Shown: positions 1 through 8,711, counted from the stretch's first letter. The stretch: 64,000 nucleotides of DNA from Clostridia bacterium (GCA_016297005.1 JAEDHK010000002.1:124001-188000); one strand, 5' to 3'. Made by a program: numbers and translations. The notes: a model not told the origin generated them from the sequence alone.

Positions 1-553
1 GCTTATTGACGGGAACCGATTCTCCGGTGAGCGCGGCTTCTTCGATCTTCATCGAAGCGCTTTCCAGGATTCTGCCGTCGGCAGGCACAGAATCGCCCGC
101 TTCGAGCAGAACGACGTCGCCTACCACAAGGTCTTCGCTTTTGACGTGTTCTATCTTACCGTCGCGGAGCACCTTACTTGTCGCGGCCGTCATTTCTTTC
201 AGCGCGGCAATGGCCTGTTCGGCCTTGCTTTCCTGAATAACGCCGAGGACGGAGTTCAGTATAACGACGAACAAAATAACGAATACGTCGGTAAAACTTT
301 CGTTCGCGCCGTTCTGGACGTTGTTATAAATTGTGATACCGGCGCTGACTGCGGCGGCAACGAGAAGCATAATGATCATCGGATCGGCAAATTGAGACAA
401 GAACTTGACGATAAAACTGGTCTTTTTGCCTTCGGCAAGTTTGTTTTTACCGTCGCGCGCTTCTCTCTCTGCCGCTTCCGCGCTCGTTAAGCCCTTTTCG
501 GTAGCATTGACTGCTTCCAGTACTTCTTCTTTACTTTTCAGATATTCTTTCAT
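1..553 (-). CDS. P-type cation-transporting ATPase, N-terminal part (cut by window edge)
   Basis: About 184 residues can be read from the ATG at 553 down to base 1; the rest lies outside the window. The reading starts MKEYLKSKEEVL and shows a short cytosolic region, two membrane segments (around residues 45-70 and 85-105), then the actuator domain with the phosphatase signature LTGESVPV near the edge. The order and the amphipathic start (EGLTSAEAAERE-like cation ATPase N domain) fit type II calcium-type pumps such as PacL/YloB. Ion specificity cannot be judged because the DKTGT phosphorylation site and the ion-binding helices are missing. A second Met codon lies 11 bases upstream but is out of frame. 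No clear Shine-Dalgarno sequence was seen. Confidence 0.9.
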   Translation of the reverse strand, partial: MKEYLKSKEEVLEAVNATEKGLTSAEAAEREARDGKNKLAEGKKTSFIVKFLSQFADPMIIMLLVAAAVSAGITIYNNVQNGANESFTDVFVILFVVILNSVLGVIQESKAEQAIAALKEMTAATSKVLRDGKIEHVKSEDLVVGDVVLLEAGDSVPADGRILESASMKIEEAALTGESVPVNK

Positions 554-617
554 AAACACTCCATCAAAACAAAAATTATTTTTGATCGTATTTTATTATT
601 TCGATATCAGTTTTCGC

Positions 618-1469
618 TTACTTTCTCATCACGACGCGAATGGGAGGAACCAGATCGAACGAGCGCACCGGGAATTCGGTGGGCATGGTCCATTTTTCTC
701 CGTCCGCGCAAAAATCATATTCTTTATCCGTCCTGACGGTCATTTCCGAAAATTCTCTGAAAATCATCTTCCCGGATGAAAAAGGCTTTTTAAAGCCGAT
801 AAAAAAGGCTCTGAAAAAGCTGAAAAACATTTCGGCCAGACCGAAGAGTCCGTTAAAACGCGGCGCCTTGACTAACAAAAGATGCATTTTTTTATCGTTC
901 GGGCAGAACATCTTATTAAAATGCAATCCGAAGCATTGCGGCGAGTCGAGCATCATTATCAAAGAATACTGCCCTTCGTACCGATCGCCGTCGCAAGTTA
1001 TTTCCGCGTTGACGCGCCACACTTTTAACTGTTTAAAAGCGTTAACGATATAGGCGAACGCTTTATATTTCTGTTTAAAAACGTTGTCGACGGCATAACC
1101 CAAAGGCGTGAACGTACCTGTGGCGAGCACGTAAGAAAAGATTTTATCCGCGGCTTCTCCGCAATCTTTTATCAAAAAGTCTCCCGTGCCGTCCTTATTG
1201 CGCTTAGACGTCTCGTTCAACGTCCCGCAAGGGCAATAGACGATCTCGGTGTTTTTTTCCTTATAACGGTTAATCATACGACTGAAAGTACCGTCTCCGC
1301 CGCAAACGACGACTCGATCTGCGGGCCTGTACTCAAAAGGATGCTCCGAGGTCATGTGGAAGACTTCAACGTCGTATCCTTCGCCAAAAGCCGCCGTCAG
1401 CCTTTTTTCGTCGATTTTTTTATAGCTACCGCTCATATCGTTTATAACGATGATACAATTTCTACTCAT
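618..1469 (-). CDS. Diacylglycerol kinase family lipid/sphingoid kinase-like protein
   Basis: 283 residues. The DAGK catalytic domain (YegS/DgkB type) is shown by VVVCGGDGTFSRMIN, the glycine-rich nucleotide loop, and by PCGTLNETSKR, the counterpart of the usual PxGTxNDFAR motif, here with N-E in place of N-D. The C-terminal half has the beta-sandwich expected of the family. Such enzymes phosphorylate diacylglycerol or related lipids at the inner face of the membrane. The ATG at 1469 is chosen because GAGGG sits a few bases upstream; an in-frame TTG at 1481 would add four residues but has no ribosome site. It stands alone, with its own promoter covered by a perfect palindrome. Confidence 0.85.
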   Translation of the reverse strand: MSRNCIIVINDMSGSYKKIDEKRLTAAFGEGYDVEVFHMTSEHPFEYRPADRVVVCGGDGTFSRMINRYKEKNTEIVYCPCGTLNETSKRNKDGTGDFLIKDCGEAADKIFSYVLATGTFTPLGYAVDNVFKQKYKAFAYIVNAFKQLKVWRVNAEITCDGDRYEGQYSLIMMLDSPQCFGLHFNKMFCPNDKKMHLLLVKAPRFNGLFGLAEMFFSFFRAFFIGFKKPFSSGKMIFREFSEMTVRTDKEYDFCADGEKWTMPTEFPVRSFDLVPPIRVVMRK

Positions 1470-1491
1470 TTTCCCTCGCAAAATAATATTC

Positions 1492-1523
1492 TAAGAATAT
1501 CATATTCTTACATAATGTGTCAA
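1492..1523 (-). promoter_or_regulatory. Promoter with palindromic operator for the DAGK-like gene
   Basis: On the minus strand, TTGACA (1518-1523) and TATTCT (1494-1499) are spaced 18 bases. A perfect palindrome TAAGAATATCATATTCTTA (1492-1510) covers the -10 element, as expected of a repressor site. The regulator is not known. Confidence 0.6.
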
Positions 1524-1595
1524 GTTAAATAGCCTTTTCTTGGCGGGCGTTATACGTCGGCATAACGATAACCTTTTTCGTCCATACTTCATACT

Positions 1596-1700
1596 ATGAT
1601 TACGGATATGGAAGACAGGTGCGTATGTTGCGGGGCGATCATCCCCGAGGGCAGAATGGTTTGTCCCGACTGCATGGAGCTTTATTTCTCCGAAAAATAG
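1596..1700 (+). CDS. Tiny zinc-ribbon ORF
   Basis: 34 codons. The product has two CxxC pairs (CVCC at residues 9-12 and CPDC at 23-26) separated by an AIIPEGRMV linker, a pattern typical of very short zinc-ribbon proteins found in clostridial genomes and phages. There is no convincing ribosome site before the ATG at 1596 or the internal ATG at 1608, so it may be a remnant or a weakly expressed gene. The cysteine spacing is the only argument that it is coding. Confidence 0.4.
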   Translation: MITDMEDRCVCCGAIIPEGRMVCPDCMELYFSEK

Positions 1701-1759
1701 GATTTTTTCGGTTTTCGCTGAATTTATTCATTATTTGCACTTCCTCCTACCGAAAAATA

Positions 1760-1789
1760 TTTGCCAATTTGGCAAAAAAGTGATACTAT
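1760..1789 (+). promoter_or_regulatory. Promoter and operator palindrome before the dehydratase gene
   Basis: TTGCCA (1761-1766) and TACTAT (1784-1789) are spaced 17 bases. The perfect palindrome TTTGCCAATTTGGCAAA (1760-1776) lies exactly on the -35 element, so a repressor bound there would exclude RNA polymerase. Which protein binds is not known. Confidence 0.5.
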
Positions 1790-1828
1790 CTTTTTATTAT
1801 TGCAGTATTTTTTTGGAGCCAATAACAT

Positions 1829-3721
1829 ATGCCGAAAAAGAATATGATTCGTTTTTTTACAAAAGGGACAAAAGCCCTTCTCGTCGATTTTGCGATACTC
1901 GTCGCCGTATCGGAACTGTTCTTGTTCCTGTTCAGTCTGATATTTCCGGTAACTTTCAGTTGGCGCCACTACCTCGCCTGGCCGGGGTACTTTATTACCT
2001 TTTATTTTATCCTTTCTTTCGCTACCAAGCAAAATCGGATGATGTGGGAACACTCGGGTAGCCGCGTCTTTCTGGCGCTGATGCTCAACCTTCTTGTCGC
2101 CACCGTAGCAACCTTCCTTCTGTCCATGGCGACGTTCGGTTTTCGTCCCATTTCCGTCCGTTGGCAGGCCCTTATTTTGTTTCTGCTTTTTCTTGTTTCT
2201 TATACCGCTTTGTCCGGAACGAAAATGCTCATCATCATTTTTTACGTCCGCAGGCACAAGAAAAAACACGTTGACGATGAACCGACCGGAAATCAAAACA
2301 ACACCGCCATTATCGGCGCCGGTTGGACGGGCACCGGCCTTGCCAGACTTTTCGTGAACGACCATTCTATTTTTAAACCGGTCTGTTTTATCGACGACAA
2401 TCCGCGTAAAGTACATCGCATTATAGAAGGTTTGCCCGTAGCCGGCACAACGTTCGAGATCAATAAGATCGTCAAGAAGTACAAAATCCATAAAATCATC
2501 TTCGCCATCCCTTCCTGCAATACGGAAGCAAAGAAGCGCATCGTCGGCGACTGCATCATGACCAAATGCGAATTGAAGATCGTCCCGCCCTTGCAAGAAA
2601 TGGTCAATACGTTTGATCAGAACGCCATTTCCACTCGAGACGTACGTATCGACGACCTGCTCGGAAGAGAGCCTATGGTTTTCGACATGACCGCCATACG
2701 AGAATACATCGGCGACCGCGTCGTTCTCGTTACCGGAGGCGGCGGGTCTATCGGAAGCGAGCTTTGCCGTCAGATTGCCGATTGCAAACCAAAAAAACTG
2801 ATTATCCTCGATATCTACGAAAACAACGCTTATGACATCCAGATGGAACTGCGGCGCCACTATCCGGACCTTGATCTGGAAGTGGTCATCGGCTCTATCG
2901 CCGACTACAATCGGTGCCGTATCCTCTTCGATACCTTCCGTCCCGATTACGTCTTCCATGCCGCCGCGCATAAACACGTACCTTTAATGGAGCACGTACC
3001 CGAACAGGCGATCAAAAATAACGTCGTCGGCACCTGGAATCTGTGCGAGCTGGCAGCGGAATTCAAAGTAAAGCGTTTTCTTCTTATTTCCACCGATAAG
3101 GCGGTCAATCCGACCAACGTCATGGGCGCCTCCAAACGCTGTTGCGAAATGGTAGTAAAGTACCATGCCCAAACCTGTCCGGACACCGTTTTCTGCGCCG
3201 TCCGTTTCGGCAACGTGCTCGGCAGTAACGGTTCCGTAATTCCTCTCTTCCGTCGTCAGATCGAAGAAGGCGGGCCCATTACCATTACCCATAAAGACAT
3301 CATCCGATACTTTATGACCATACCGGAAGCCGTCTCCCTCGTATTGGAAACGGGCGCGTTTTCGCAAACAGGAGAAATTTTCGTTCTGGATATGGGCAAA
3401 CCGGTCAAGATCCTCGACCTCGCCGAAAACATGATAAAACTGATGGGACTGAAACCCTATGAGGACATACAAATTAAATTTACCGGTTTGCGCCCGGGAG
3501 AAAAACTTTTTGAAGAACTGCTTATCAGCGGCGAAGACATGCGTAAAACATCCAATCAGAAGATCTTTATTTGCAAGCAGATCGACGTCGACGAAAAGAC
3601 TTTTCGCAGCGACCTCGATAAACTGATCTCGCTTGCCAAAGACAATAAGCCGGAAGAAGTTATCGAGCAAATGCACGCAATGATCCCGACTTATCAGTAT
3701 CCCGCCGTAAAGAAAGAATAA
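1829..3721 (+). CDS. Membrane nucleoside-diphosphate-sugar 4,6-dehydratase (PglF/CapD/WbpM type)
   Basis: 630 residues, the full length of the membrane-bound family. Four membrane helices occupy roughly residues 15-130. A first Rossmann domain follows (AIIGAGWTGTG near 157), then the catalytic extended SDR domain with TGGGGSIGSE near 298. The active-site stretch STDKAVNPTNVMGASKR near 421-437 has Met where most SDR enzymes have Tyr (MxxxK), which is the S-M-K triad known from WbpM. Family members dehydrate UDP-GlcNAc to the 4-keto-6-deoxy sugar, the first step to diamino and deoxy sugars of surface glycans. GGAG stands 10 bases before the start. The next gene makes a UDP-GlcNAc precursor, which supports the assignment. 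Confidence 0.92.
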   Translation: MPKKNMIRFFTKGTKALLVDFAILVAVSELFLFLFSLIFPVTFSWRHYLAWPGYFITFYFILSFATKQNRMMWEHSGSRVFLALMLNLLVATVATFLLSMATFGFRPISVRWQALILFLLFLVSYTALSGTKMLIIIFYVRRHKKKHVDDEPTGNQNNTAIIGAGWTGTGLARLFVNDHSIFKPVCFIDDNPRKVHRIIEGLPVAGTTFEINKIVKKYKIHKIIFAIPSCNTEAKKRIVGDCIMTKCELKIVPPLQEMVNTFDQNAISTRDVRIDDLLGREPMVFDMTAIREYIGDRVVLVTGGGGSIGSELCRQIADCKPKKLIILDIYENNAYDIQMELRRHYPDLDLEVVIGSIADYNRCRILFDTFRPDYVFHAAAHKHVPLMEHVPEQAIKNNVVGTWNLCELAAEFKVKRFLLISTDKAVNPTNVMGASKRCCEMVVKYHAQTCPDTVFCAVRFGNVLGSNGSVIPLFRRQIEEGGPITITHKDIIRYFMTIPEAVSLVLETGAFSQTGEIFVLDMGKPVKILDLAENMIKLMGLKPYEDIQIKFTGLRPGEKLFEELLISGEDMRKTSNQKIFICKQIDVDEKTFRSDLDKLISLAKDNKPEEVIEQMHAMIPTYQYPAVKKE

Positions 3722-3743
3722 AACCTGACTCAACTAAGTCCTT

Positions 3744-3772
3744 AAAATAAGTGCGACGCGCTTATTTTGTCG
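3744..3772 (+). terminator. Rho-independent terminator after the dehydratase
   Basis: AAAATAAG (3744-3751) pairs with CTTATTTT (3761-3768), and the stem continues inward over a GAC loop. The 3' arm itself supplies the T-rich tail. Confidence 0.6.
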
Positions 3773-3803
3773 TTTTATCGGCTCCCCTTTGTGCGGGTAC
3801 TAT

Positions 3804-3833
3804 TTGACAAAACGAAAAAAATTGTATTATCAT
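3804..3833 (+). promoter_or_regulatory. Promoter for the GlmU-GlmM fusion gene
   Basis: TTGACA (3804-3809) is followed after 18 bases by TATCAT (3828-3833); TATTAT at 3825 is an alternative with a short spacer. The gene starts 50 bases downstream behind GAGGAGG. Confidence 0.5.
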
Positions 3834-3882
3834 AAACGAGTTTCGCTGAATATACTGCTTAGCGTAAGCGAGGAGGATTATT

Positions 3883-5943
3883 ATGAAATATCTGGGGATT
3901 GATTTAGAGGCTTTCGCCCCTGTCAAAAATTATGATTTAAACGATTTATCGGAACGAAGCGCGGCGCAAAATCTCGTTCGATTGCATATTATAAAGAAGC
4001 ATATCGAAGGAGGAGTTATTTTTAACACGCTTGAAAATATCTATATCGACGACACCGTCCGGATCGGCGCCGGCACCGTTATTTGCGGAGAACAGCATAT
4101 CCGAGGCAATACCGTCATCGGACAATGTTGTAAAATCGAACCGGGCAACGTGATCGAAAACGCCGTTATAGGCAACGAAGTGCGCGTCATAAAAAGCGTT
4201 CTTTCCGACTGTCGCATCGGAGCAAAGACCACCGTCGGCCCCTTCGCCCACGTACATACGGGGAGCAAGATCGAGCGAGAGGCTCGTATCGGAAACTTCG
4301 TGGAGATCAAAAACGCCACCACCGGCGTCAACACGAAAATGGCGCACCTTGCCTACGTCGGCGACGTCGATATCGGCAACCAGTGCAACGTCGGTTGCGG
4401 GAGTATTTTCGTCAACTACGACGGAAAAAACAAGCACCGAAGTACGGTGGGAGACAGCGTTTTTATCGGCAGCAACAGCAACGTCATCGCGCCGGTGCGC
4501 ATCGACGATAACGCCTATATCGCCGCAGGCTCGACCGTAACGGTGGACCTGCCGAAAAACTGTATGTGCATCGCCCGAAGCCGTGAAACGGTCAAAGAAA
4601 ATCGAAGTAAATATCACAAAAATATCTTTAACAAAAAGTATTTCGGCACCGACGGAATCCGCGGCGAGTACGGAAAAAAACTGACCGACGACATTGCCTA
4701 CATGGTAGGTAACTTCCTCGGTTATTCTTCCGCCGGCGGAAAGGTCGTGGTTGGTCGGGATACCCGCCCGAGCGGAAAAGCTTTATCCAACAGCCTGATA
4801 AAAGGCGCCGTGGACGCCGGCGCGGACGTGATCGACCTGGGCGTCACTTCTACTCCTTCGGTCGCTTTCGTAACCTCGCACATCGGCGCAAACTACGGCA
4901 TCGTATTGACCGCATCGCACAATCCGGCCAAGTATAACGGCATCAAAATCTTTAACTACGACGGTCGAAAACTGACCGACATCGAAGAAGTTGAGATCGA
5001 AACGCATATCGATAACAATACGCCCGTCATCGCCGAGATCAAAGGAAAACTTGAAAACGGCGAGAAGTATATTTCTTCCTATTTAGATGACCTTTCTACA
5101 TTGATCGGGAGCCTGAACGGTCTGAAAGTGGTGCTTGATTGTAGCAACGGCGCCACTTCTTTCTACGCCCCCGCACTTTTTAGAAAGTTGGGTGCCTCCG
5201 TCTATGCCTATAATGACGTCGGCGACGGAGAGCATATTAACGACGGATGCGGTGCGCTGTATCCGGAATTTGCCGCAAGTAAGGTCAAAGAGCACGGCGC
5301 GGACGTCGGCTTCTCCTTCGACGGCGACGCAGACCGTCTTATCGCCGTCAACAATAAAGGAGAGATCGTCGACGGCGACAGCATCGTCTATATGATTGCC
5401 AAAAACCTCAAAGAAAAAGGAAAACTTACCGGACACAAGGTAGTCTGCACCATTATGAGCAACCTCGGTGTAGAACAGTGTCTGCAAAAATTGGGCATCG
5501 GTATGATTCGTACCAACGTCGGCGACCATTACGTTATGGAGAGCATGCTTCGCGGCGGATACCTCGTCGGCGGCGAGAATTCGGGACACATCATTCTGCG
5601 CGAGTTCTCCAACACCGGCGACGGATTACTGGCCGGACTATACCTGTGCAAACTGATGGAAGAGACGGGCAAAAACATCTCCGAGCTGGACGATAGCGTT
5701 CATTACCCGCAGATTATGGTCAACCTGATCACCGAGAACAAAAAGGAGATTATGTCCGACCCCAAAGTCAACGTCTTTATGGAAAAGCTCAAAGAAGAAC
5801 TGGGCGTCAAAGGTCGCGCCCTGCTTCGCGCCAGCGGCACCGAACCGAAGATCCGCATTATGGCGGAATGCTTCGACCGTACTCTCGCCGAGCAAACGGT
5901 CGATCGTATCAAGACCTTTATCGAAAGCAACTACCGTCTTTAA
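3883..5943 (+). CDS. Fusion of GlmU acetyltransferase domain with phosphoglucosamine mutase GlmM
   Basis: 686 residues. Residues about 45-235 form a left-handed beta-helix like the C-terminal half of GlmU: GNFVEIK, AHLAYVGD (catalytic His and the following Tyr kept) and NYDGKNK. The Arg of GPFARLRPG in E. coli is replaced (GPFAHVHTG). The GlmU uridylyltransferase domain is absent. From about residue 250 a complete GlmM follows: FGTDGIRGE, the phosphoserine loop TASHNP (about 343-348), the metal loop FDGDADR (about 480), GGENSGH and the phosphate loop RASGTEPKIR. The two halves catalyse consecutive steps, GlcN-6-P to GlcN-1-P to GlcNAc-1-P. A separate pyrophosphorylase must finish UDP-GlcNAc. 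GAGGAGG precedes the ATG. The mutase is sure; activity of the acetyltransferase half is inferred. Confidence 0.9.
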   Translation: MKYLGIDLEAFAPVKNYDLNDLSERSAAQNLVRLHIIKKHIEGGVIFNTLENIYIDDTVRIGAGTVICGEQHIRGNTVIGQCCKIEPGNVIENAVIGNEVRVIKSVLSDCRIGAKTTVGPFAHVHTGSKIEREARIGNFVEIKNATTGVNTKMAHLAYVGDVDIGNQCNVGCGSIFVNYDGKNKHRSTVGDSVFIGSNSNVIAPVRIDDNAYIAAGSTVTVDLPKNCMCIARSRETVKENRSKYHKNIFNKKYFGTDGIRGEYGKKLTDDIAYMVGNFLGYSSAGGKVVVGRDTRPSGKALSNSLIKGAVDAGADVIDLGVTSTPSVAFVTSHIGANYGIVLTASHNPAKYNGIKIFNYDGRKLTDIEEVEIETHIDNNTPVIAEIKGKLENGEKYISSYLDDLSTLIGSLNGLKVVLDCSNGATSFYAPALFRKLGASVYAYNDVGDGEHINDGCGALYPEFAASKVKEHGADVGFSFDGDADRLIAVNNKGEIVDGDSIVYMIAKNLKEKGKLTGHKVVCTIMSNLGVEQCLQKLGIGMIRTNVGDHYVMESMLRGGYLVGGENSGHIILREFSNTGDGLLAGLYLCKLMEETGKNISELDDSVHYPQIMVNLITENKKEIMSDPKVNVFMEKLKEELGVKGRALLRASGTEPKIRIMAECFDRTLAEQTVDRIKTFIESNYRL

Positions 5944-5961
5944 TTGCTAAAACCATAATCA

Positions 5962-6001
5962 AACAACCCAAAGCGAATGTTCGTTTTGGGTTGTTTTTTT
6001 A
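5962..6001 (+). terminator. Rho-independent terminator after the GlmM fusion
   Basis: AACAACCCAAA pairs with TTTGGGTTGTT around a short loop and is followed directly by a T run. Confidence 0.85.
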
Positions 6002-6116
6002 ACCATGCTGTCTGTTCCGAATGGGGAACGCGTCTATTTTTTCTATACCCATTAAACCCTAACAATGCATGCAACTTGCGCAAAAGAGTATTTTTTTGCC
6101 ACATCAGATGTACTGT

Positions 6117-6551
6117 CTAAATTATGAATCCTGACATAGGCGGATTTCCTAATACAAAATCCATTTTATTATCATATTTATCGACGAGCAAAGCGTCGGA
6201 GCAAATAATGTCCCAATTGATTTCTGTTGAAAGACCGTATTTAAGGACCAATCCATTAAGAGCTTCTATGCACTTTTTATGCTCAATCGCTTCTATCTCG
6301 ATCCCATGAATATACGTCTCCAATTCTGTTTTTAAATTATCGGCTGAGGTGTTATTCTCAATAGCAGTTTTACAGTATCTGTCCACTATTGCTTTCAAAA
6401 AAGCGCCGTCTACGTAGCTTTTATCAATAACATGTTTTTTAAGTATATTTACTCCGTTATAATGAGCCATATCAAGTATGTTTTTGACGATATAGTCGGG
6501 GGTGTAGACGCGTCCCTTTGACTTTTTTGCGTTGTAGTTTGTTTTTCGCAT
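6117..6551 (-). pseudogene. Truncated N6-adenine DNA methyltransferase
   Basis: 144 residues that match only the N-terminal third of a type II/IIG adenine methyltransferase. RVYTPDYIVKNILDMA is the usual start of the SAM domain, DKSYVDGAFL replaces the GDGAFL SAM-binding loop with V in place of the first G, and DFVLGNPPMSG carries motif IV (normally NPPY) just before the stop. Everything after motif IV, including the target-recognition region, is missing, and nothing homologous continues toward 6000. AAGGAG lies 11 bases before the ATG at 6551, so it could still be translated, but it cannot be an active methylase as it stands. It is transcribed away from an XRE regulator across a region with three operator-like repeats. 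Confidence 0.75.
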
Positions 6552-6587
6552 TGGTTTGTTACTCCTTCTTGCTATAACTAAATCAGT

Positions 6588-6662
6588 AAATAGGACGATA
6601 TGTAGTCCTATTTTACAAAGCTTAGGACGATATGTCAACCTAAAGAATGATATATCGTCCTA
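6588..6662. promoter_or_regulatory. Triple operator-like repeat between the methylase remnant and the XRE gene
   Basis: TAGGACGATAT occurs at 6591-6601 and 6623-6633 on the plus strand, 32 bases apart (three helical turns), and inverted at 6652-6662. The first copy sits in a perfect inverted repeat: AAATAGGAC (6588-6596) and GTCCTATTT (6605-6613) around 8 bases. The second sits in TTAGG-12-CCTAA (6622-6643). The layout resembles controller-protein sites of restriction-modification loci. Confidence 0.65.
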
Positions 6663-6713
6663 TATTGGCATTTTAATTGATATATACTACATACAGGGGT
6701 ATAAGGCGGTATA

Positions 6714-6959
6714 ATGCAAAAGCTTATTGATGCGGTTGTAGATAAAATTTGCTTTTATTTAGGTAAAAGAAACATGTCTCAATATGCGCTCGCGCAAAAA
6801 AGTGGGCTTCCTTTGTCTACCGTAAAAAGTATTATGCAGAGGCGCACAAAAGATATTAATTTGCAAACGCTATTTCAAATATGCGTTGGATTAGGAATTT
6901 CTGTAAGCGAATTTCTTGACGATAAAATATTTGATCCTCAAAATCTATATTTAGAGTAA
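6714..6959 (+). CDS. Small XRE-family transcriptional regulator
   Basis: 81 residues consisting almost only of a helix-turn-helix of the Cro/C1 type (residues about 18-66: SQYALAQKSGLPLSTVKSI, then LQTLFQICVGLGISVSEFL). AAGGCGG precedes the ATG. The size and its position facing a methylase remnant across repeated inverted motifs suggest a controller or autorepressor role, as in restriction-modification systems. The same fold also occurs in many unrelated solo regulators, so the link is inference. Confidence 0.85.
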   Translation: MQKLIDAVVDKICFYLGKRNMSQYALAQKSGLPLSTVKSIMQRRTKDINLQTLFQICVGLGISVSEFLDDKIFDPQNLYLE

Positions 6960-6985
6960 AATCGCTTCTTCCTGGTAAAAAAATA

Positions 6986-7012
6986 ACGCTCTCTCCGAAA
7001 AGGAGAGAGCGT
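6986..7012 (-). terminator. Rho-independent terminator after the symporter gene
   Basis: Perfect 11-bp stem with a GAAAA loop. On the minus strand it is followed by a T-rich run (about 6975-6985), so it ends the symporter transcript. Confidence 0.8.
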
Positions 7013-7027
7013 CCGCATTTATGGCTT

Positions 7028-8686
7028 TTATTTTTTGATATCCTTAATGAAGTTTCCGATAGAGTCTTTCAGGCTGACGACAACCTGGCTGTTGAAGCAG
7101 GAGAAAATACTGTCGATCTTTTCCGGATTCAAGATACCTTTTTTGACCTCGGTTTTGTAAGTCAGCAGGCTGACGAGAGGAACCTCTATCAGAGTGAAGA
7201 GCATACAAAGAGCGCCCATGATGATGGGATTGGAAAAATCGAGTTTTTCTCCCGAAGAGAGGGTTACTTGCATAAAGGACGCTTTTGTAAGCATACAAAC
7301 AAGTGAGAGCATTGCAAGAGCAATCCCGGTAATAAAGCCAGCCGCAACGGCGGTTTTGGTAACCTTTTTGCTGTATAAGCCGTACAGGAACGGAGCAAGG
7401 AAGGCTCCGGCGAGCGCACCCCAGCTGACGCCCATCAAAGAGGCGATCTCGCTGACGTTATAAAGCTTTTGGATAATAGCGATAACGGCAGAAATGGCAA
7501 TAAAGACGACGAGCAATACCCGCATGATAAAGACCTGTTTCTTTTCCGTCATTTTTTCCGCCTTAATCACGTATCCCTTAATGAGGTCAAGTGTAAGAGT
7601 AGAAGAAGAAGTCAGTACCAGACCGGACAGGGTGGACATAGAAGCCGACAGGACAAGAATAACGATAATGCCCATCAAAAAGTCGGACGTAATCGCCTTT
7701 TCAAGCATCGTGGGGATAATACTGTCATATCCCCCTTGCGCTTGCGGGTCTTGAACGAACAATCGTCCGAAGCCGCCCAAAAAGTAACAACCGCCGGCGA
7801 CTATCATGGCGAAGATGGTAGAAATGATGGTACCCTTTTTGATGTCGTCTTCACTCTTTATGGCGTAAAACTTACCCACCATTTGCGGCAAGCCCCATGT
7901 TCCGAGAGAGGTCAGAATAATAACGAAAACAAGAAATACCGGTTGAGCGCCGAAGAAAGAAGTGTATTCCCAACCGCTGGTCTCCGCAAGAGACGTCATG
8001 GCTCCGGTCAGTCCGCCCTGACTGTTCAAGACGGCGGCGATGACGGCGACAATACCGACAAGCATGACGATACCTTGTACAAAATCGTTGATCGCCGTGG
8101 CCATATATCCGCCTGCAATGACGTAAATACCTGTAAGGACAGCCATGATACACACGATGATGATATAAGCCACGTTTTCGTTGGTAAAGCCGAACGCCAC
8201 GGTAAACAGACGAGAAAGGCCGTTAAACAACGACGCGGTATAAGGAATAAGGAAAATAAAAACGATCACGGCGGCGGCGATCTTCAACCCTACCGAATCA
8301 AAACGCCTGCCGAAGAAGTCGGGCATGGTCTTGGTATCGAGATGTTGAGTCATAACGCGCGTACGACGACCCAGAACGACCCATGCAAGTAAGCTCCCCA
8401 AGACGGCGTTTCCTATACCGACCCACGTGCTTGCAACGCCGAATCGGAATCCGAATTGTCCGGCGTAACCGATAAAAATAACGGCCGAAAAATAAGACGT
8501 GCCGTAAGCGAAAGCGGTCAGCCAGGGGCCGACGGAACGACCTCCGAGGACAAAGCCGTTAACGTCGGTCGCCTTACGACGACAATACAGACCAATGGCT
8601 ATCATCGCGCCGAAAAAAACGGCGATCATGATGATCTTTAAAGCCAGTCCGCCGGCAGTCTGTGCGGATAACAAAAAGTCTCCCAT
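7028..8686 (-). CDS. Sodium:solute symporter (SSS family), T-box controlled
   Basis: 552 residues with about 13 hydrophobic helices. The start, including DVNGFVLGGRSVGPWLTAFAYGTSYFSA, is the conserved N-terminal region of the sodium/solute symporter family (PutP-like). The gene takes up a small solute with sodium ions across the cytoplasmic membrane. Sequence alone does not fix the substrate, but the T-box leader in front means expression rises when one tRNA is uncharged, so the substrate is very probably an amino acid or its precursor; the specifier reading favours tyrosine. AAGGAGG lies 8 bases before the ATG at 8686. It is the only gene on this transcript and ends at a strong terminator. 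Confidence 0.9.
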   Translation of the reverse strand: MGDFLLSAQTAGGLALKIIMIAVFFGAMIAIGLYCRRKATDVNGFVLGGRSVGPWLTAFAYGTSYFSAVIFIGYAGQFGFRFGVASTWVGIGNAVLGSLLAWVVLGRRTRVMTQHLDTKTMPDFFGRRFDSVGLKIAAAVIVFIFLIPYTASLFNGLSRLFTVAFGFTNENVAYIIIVCIMAVLTGIYVIAGGYMATAINDFVQGIVMLVGIVAVIAAVLNSQGGLTGAMTSLAETSGWEYTSFFGAQPVFLVFVIILTSLGTWGLPQMVGKFYAIKSEDDIKKGTIISTIFAMIVAGGCYFLGGFGRLFVQDPQAQGGYDSIIPTMLEKAITSDFLMGIIVILVLSASMSTLSGLVLTSSSTLTLDLIKGYVIKAEKMTEKKQVFIMRVLLVVFIAISAVIAIIQKLYNVSEIASLMGVSWGALAGAFLAPFLYGLYSKKVTKTAVAAGFITGIALAMLSLVCMLTKASFMQVTLSSGEKLDFSNPIIMGALCMLFTLIEVPLVSLLTYKTEVKKGILNPEKIDSIFSCFNSQVVVSLKDSIGNFIKDIKK

Positions 8687-8711
8687 AAAAATTACCTCCT
8701 TAACAAAAAAA

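Noticed and set aside
1724..2977. 417-codon minus-strand ORF
   Set aside because: Opposite-strand shadow of the dehydratase; low-complexity, no ribosome site, no family.
6551..6638. Longer start for the methylase remnant (173 codons)
   Set aside because: The extra 29 residues would run through the operator repeats; AAGGAG supports the ATG at 6551.
7469..8392. 307-codon plus-strand ORF
   Set aside because: Shadow of the symporter gene, unusual composition (Asp, His, Lys rich), no ribosome site.
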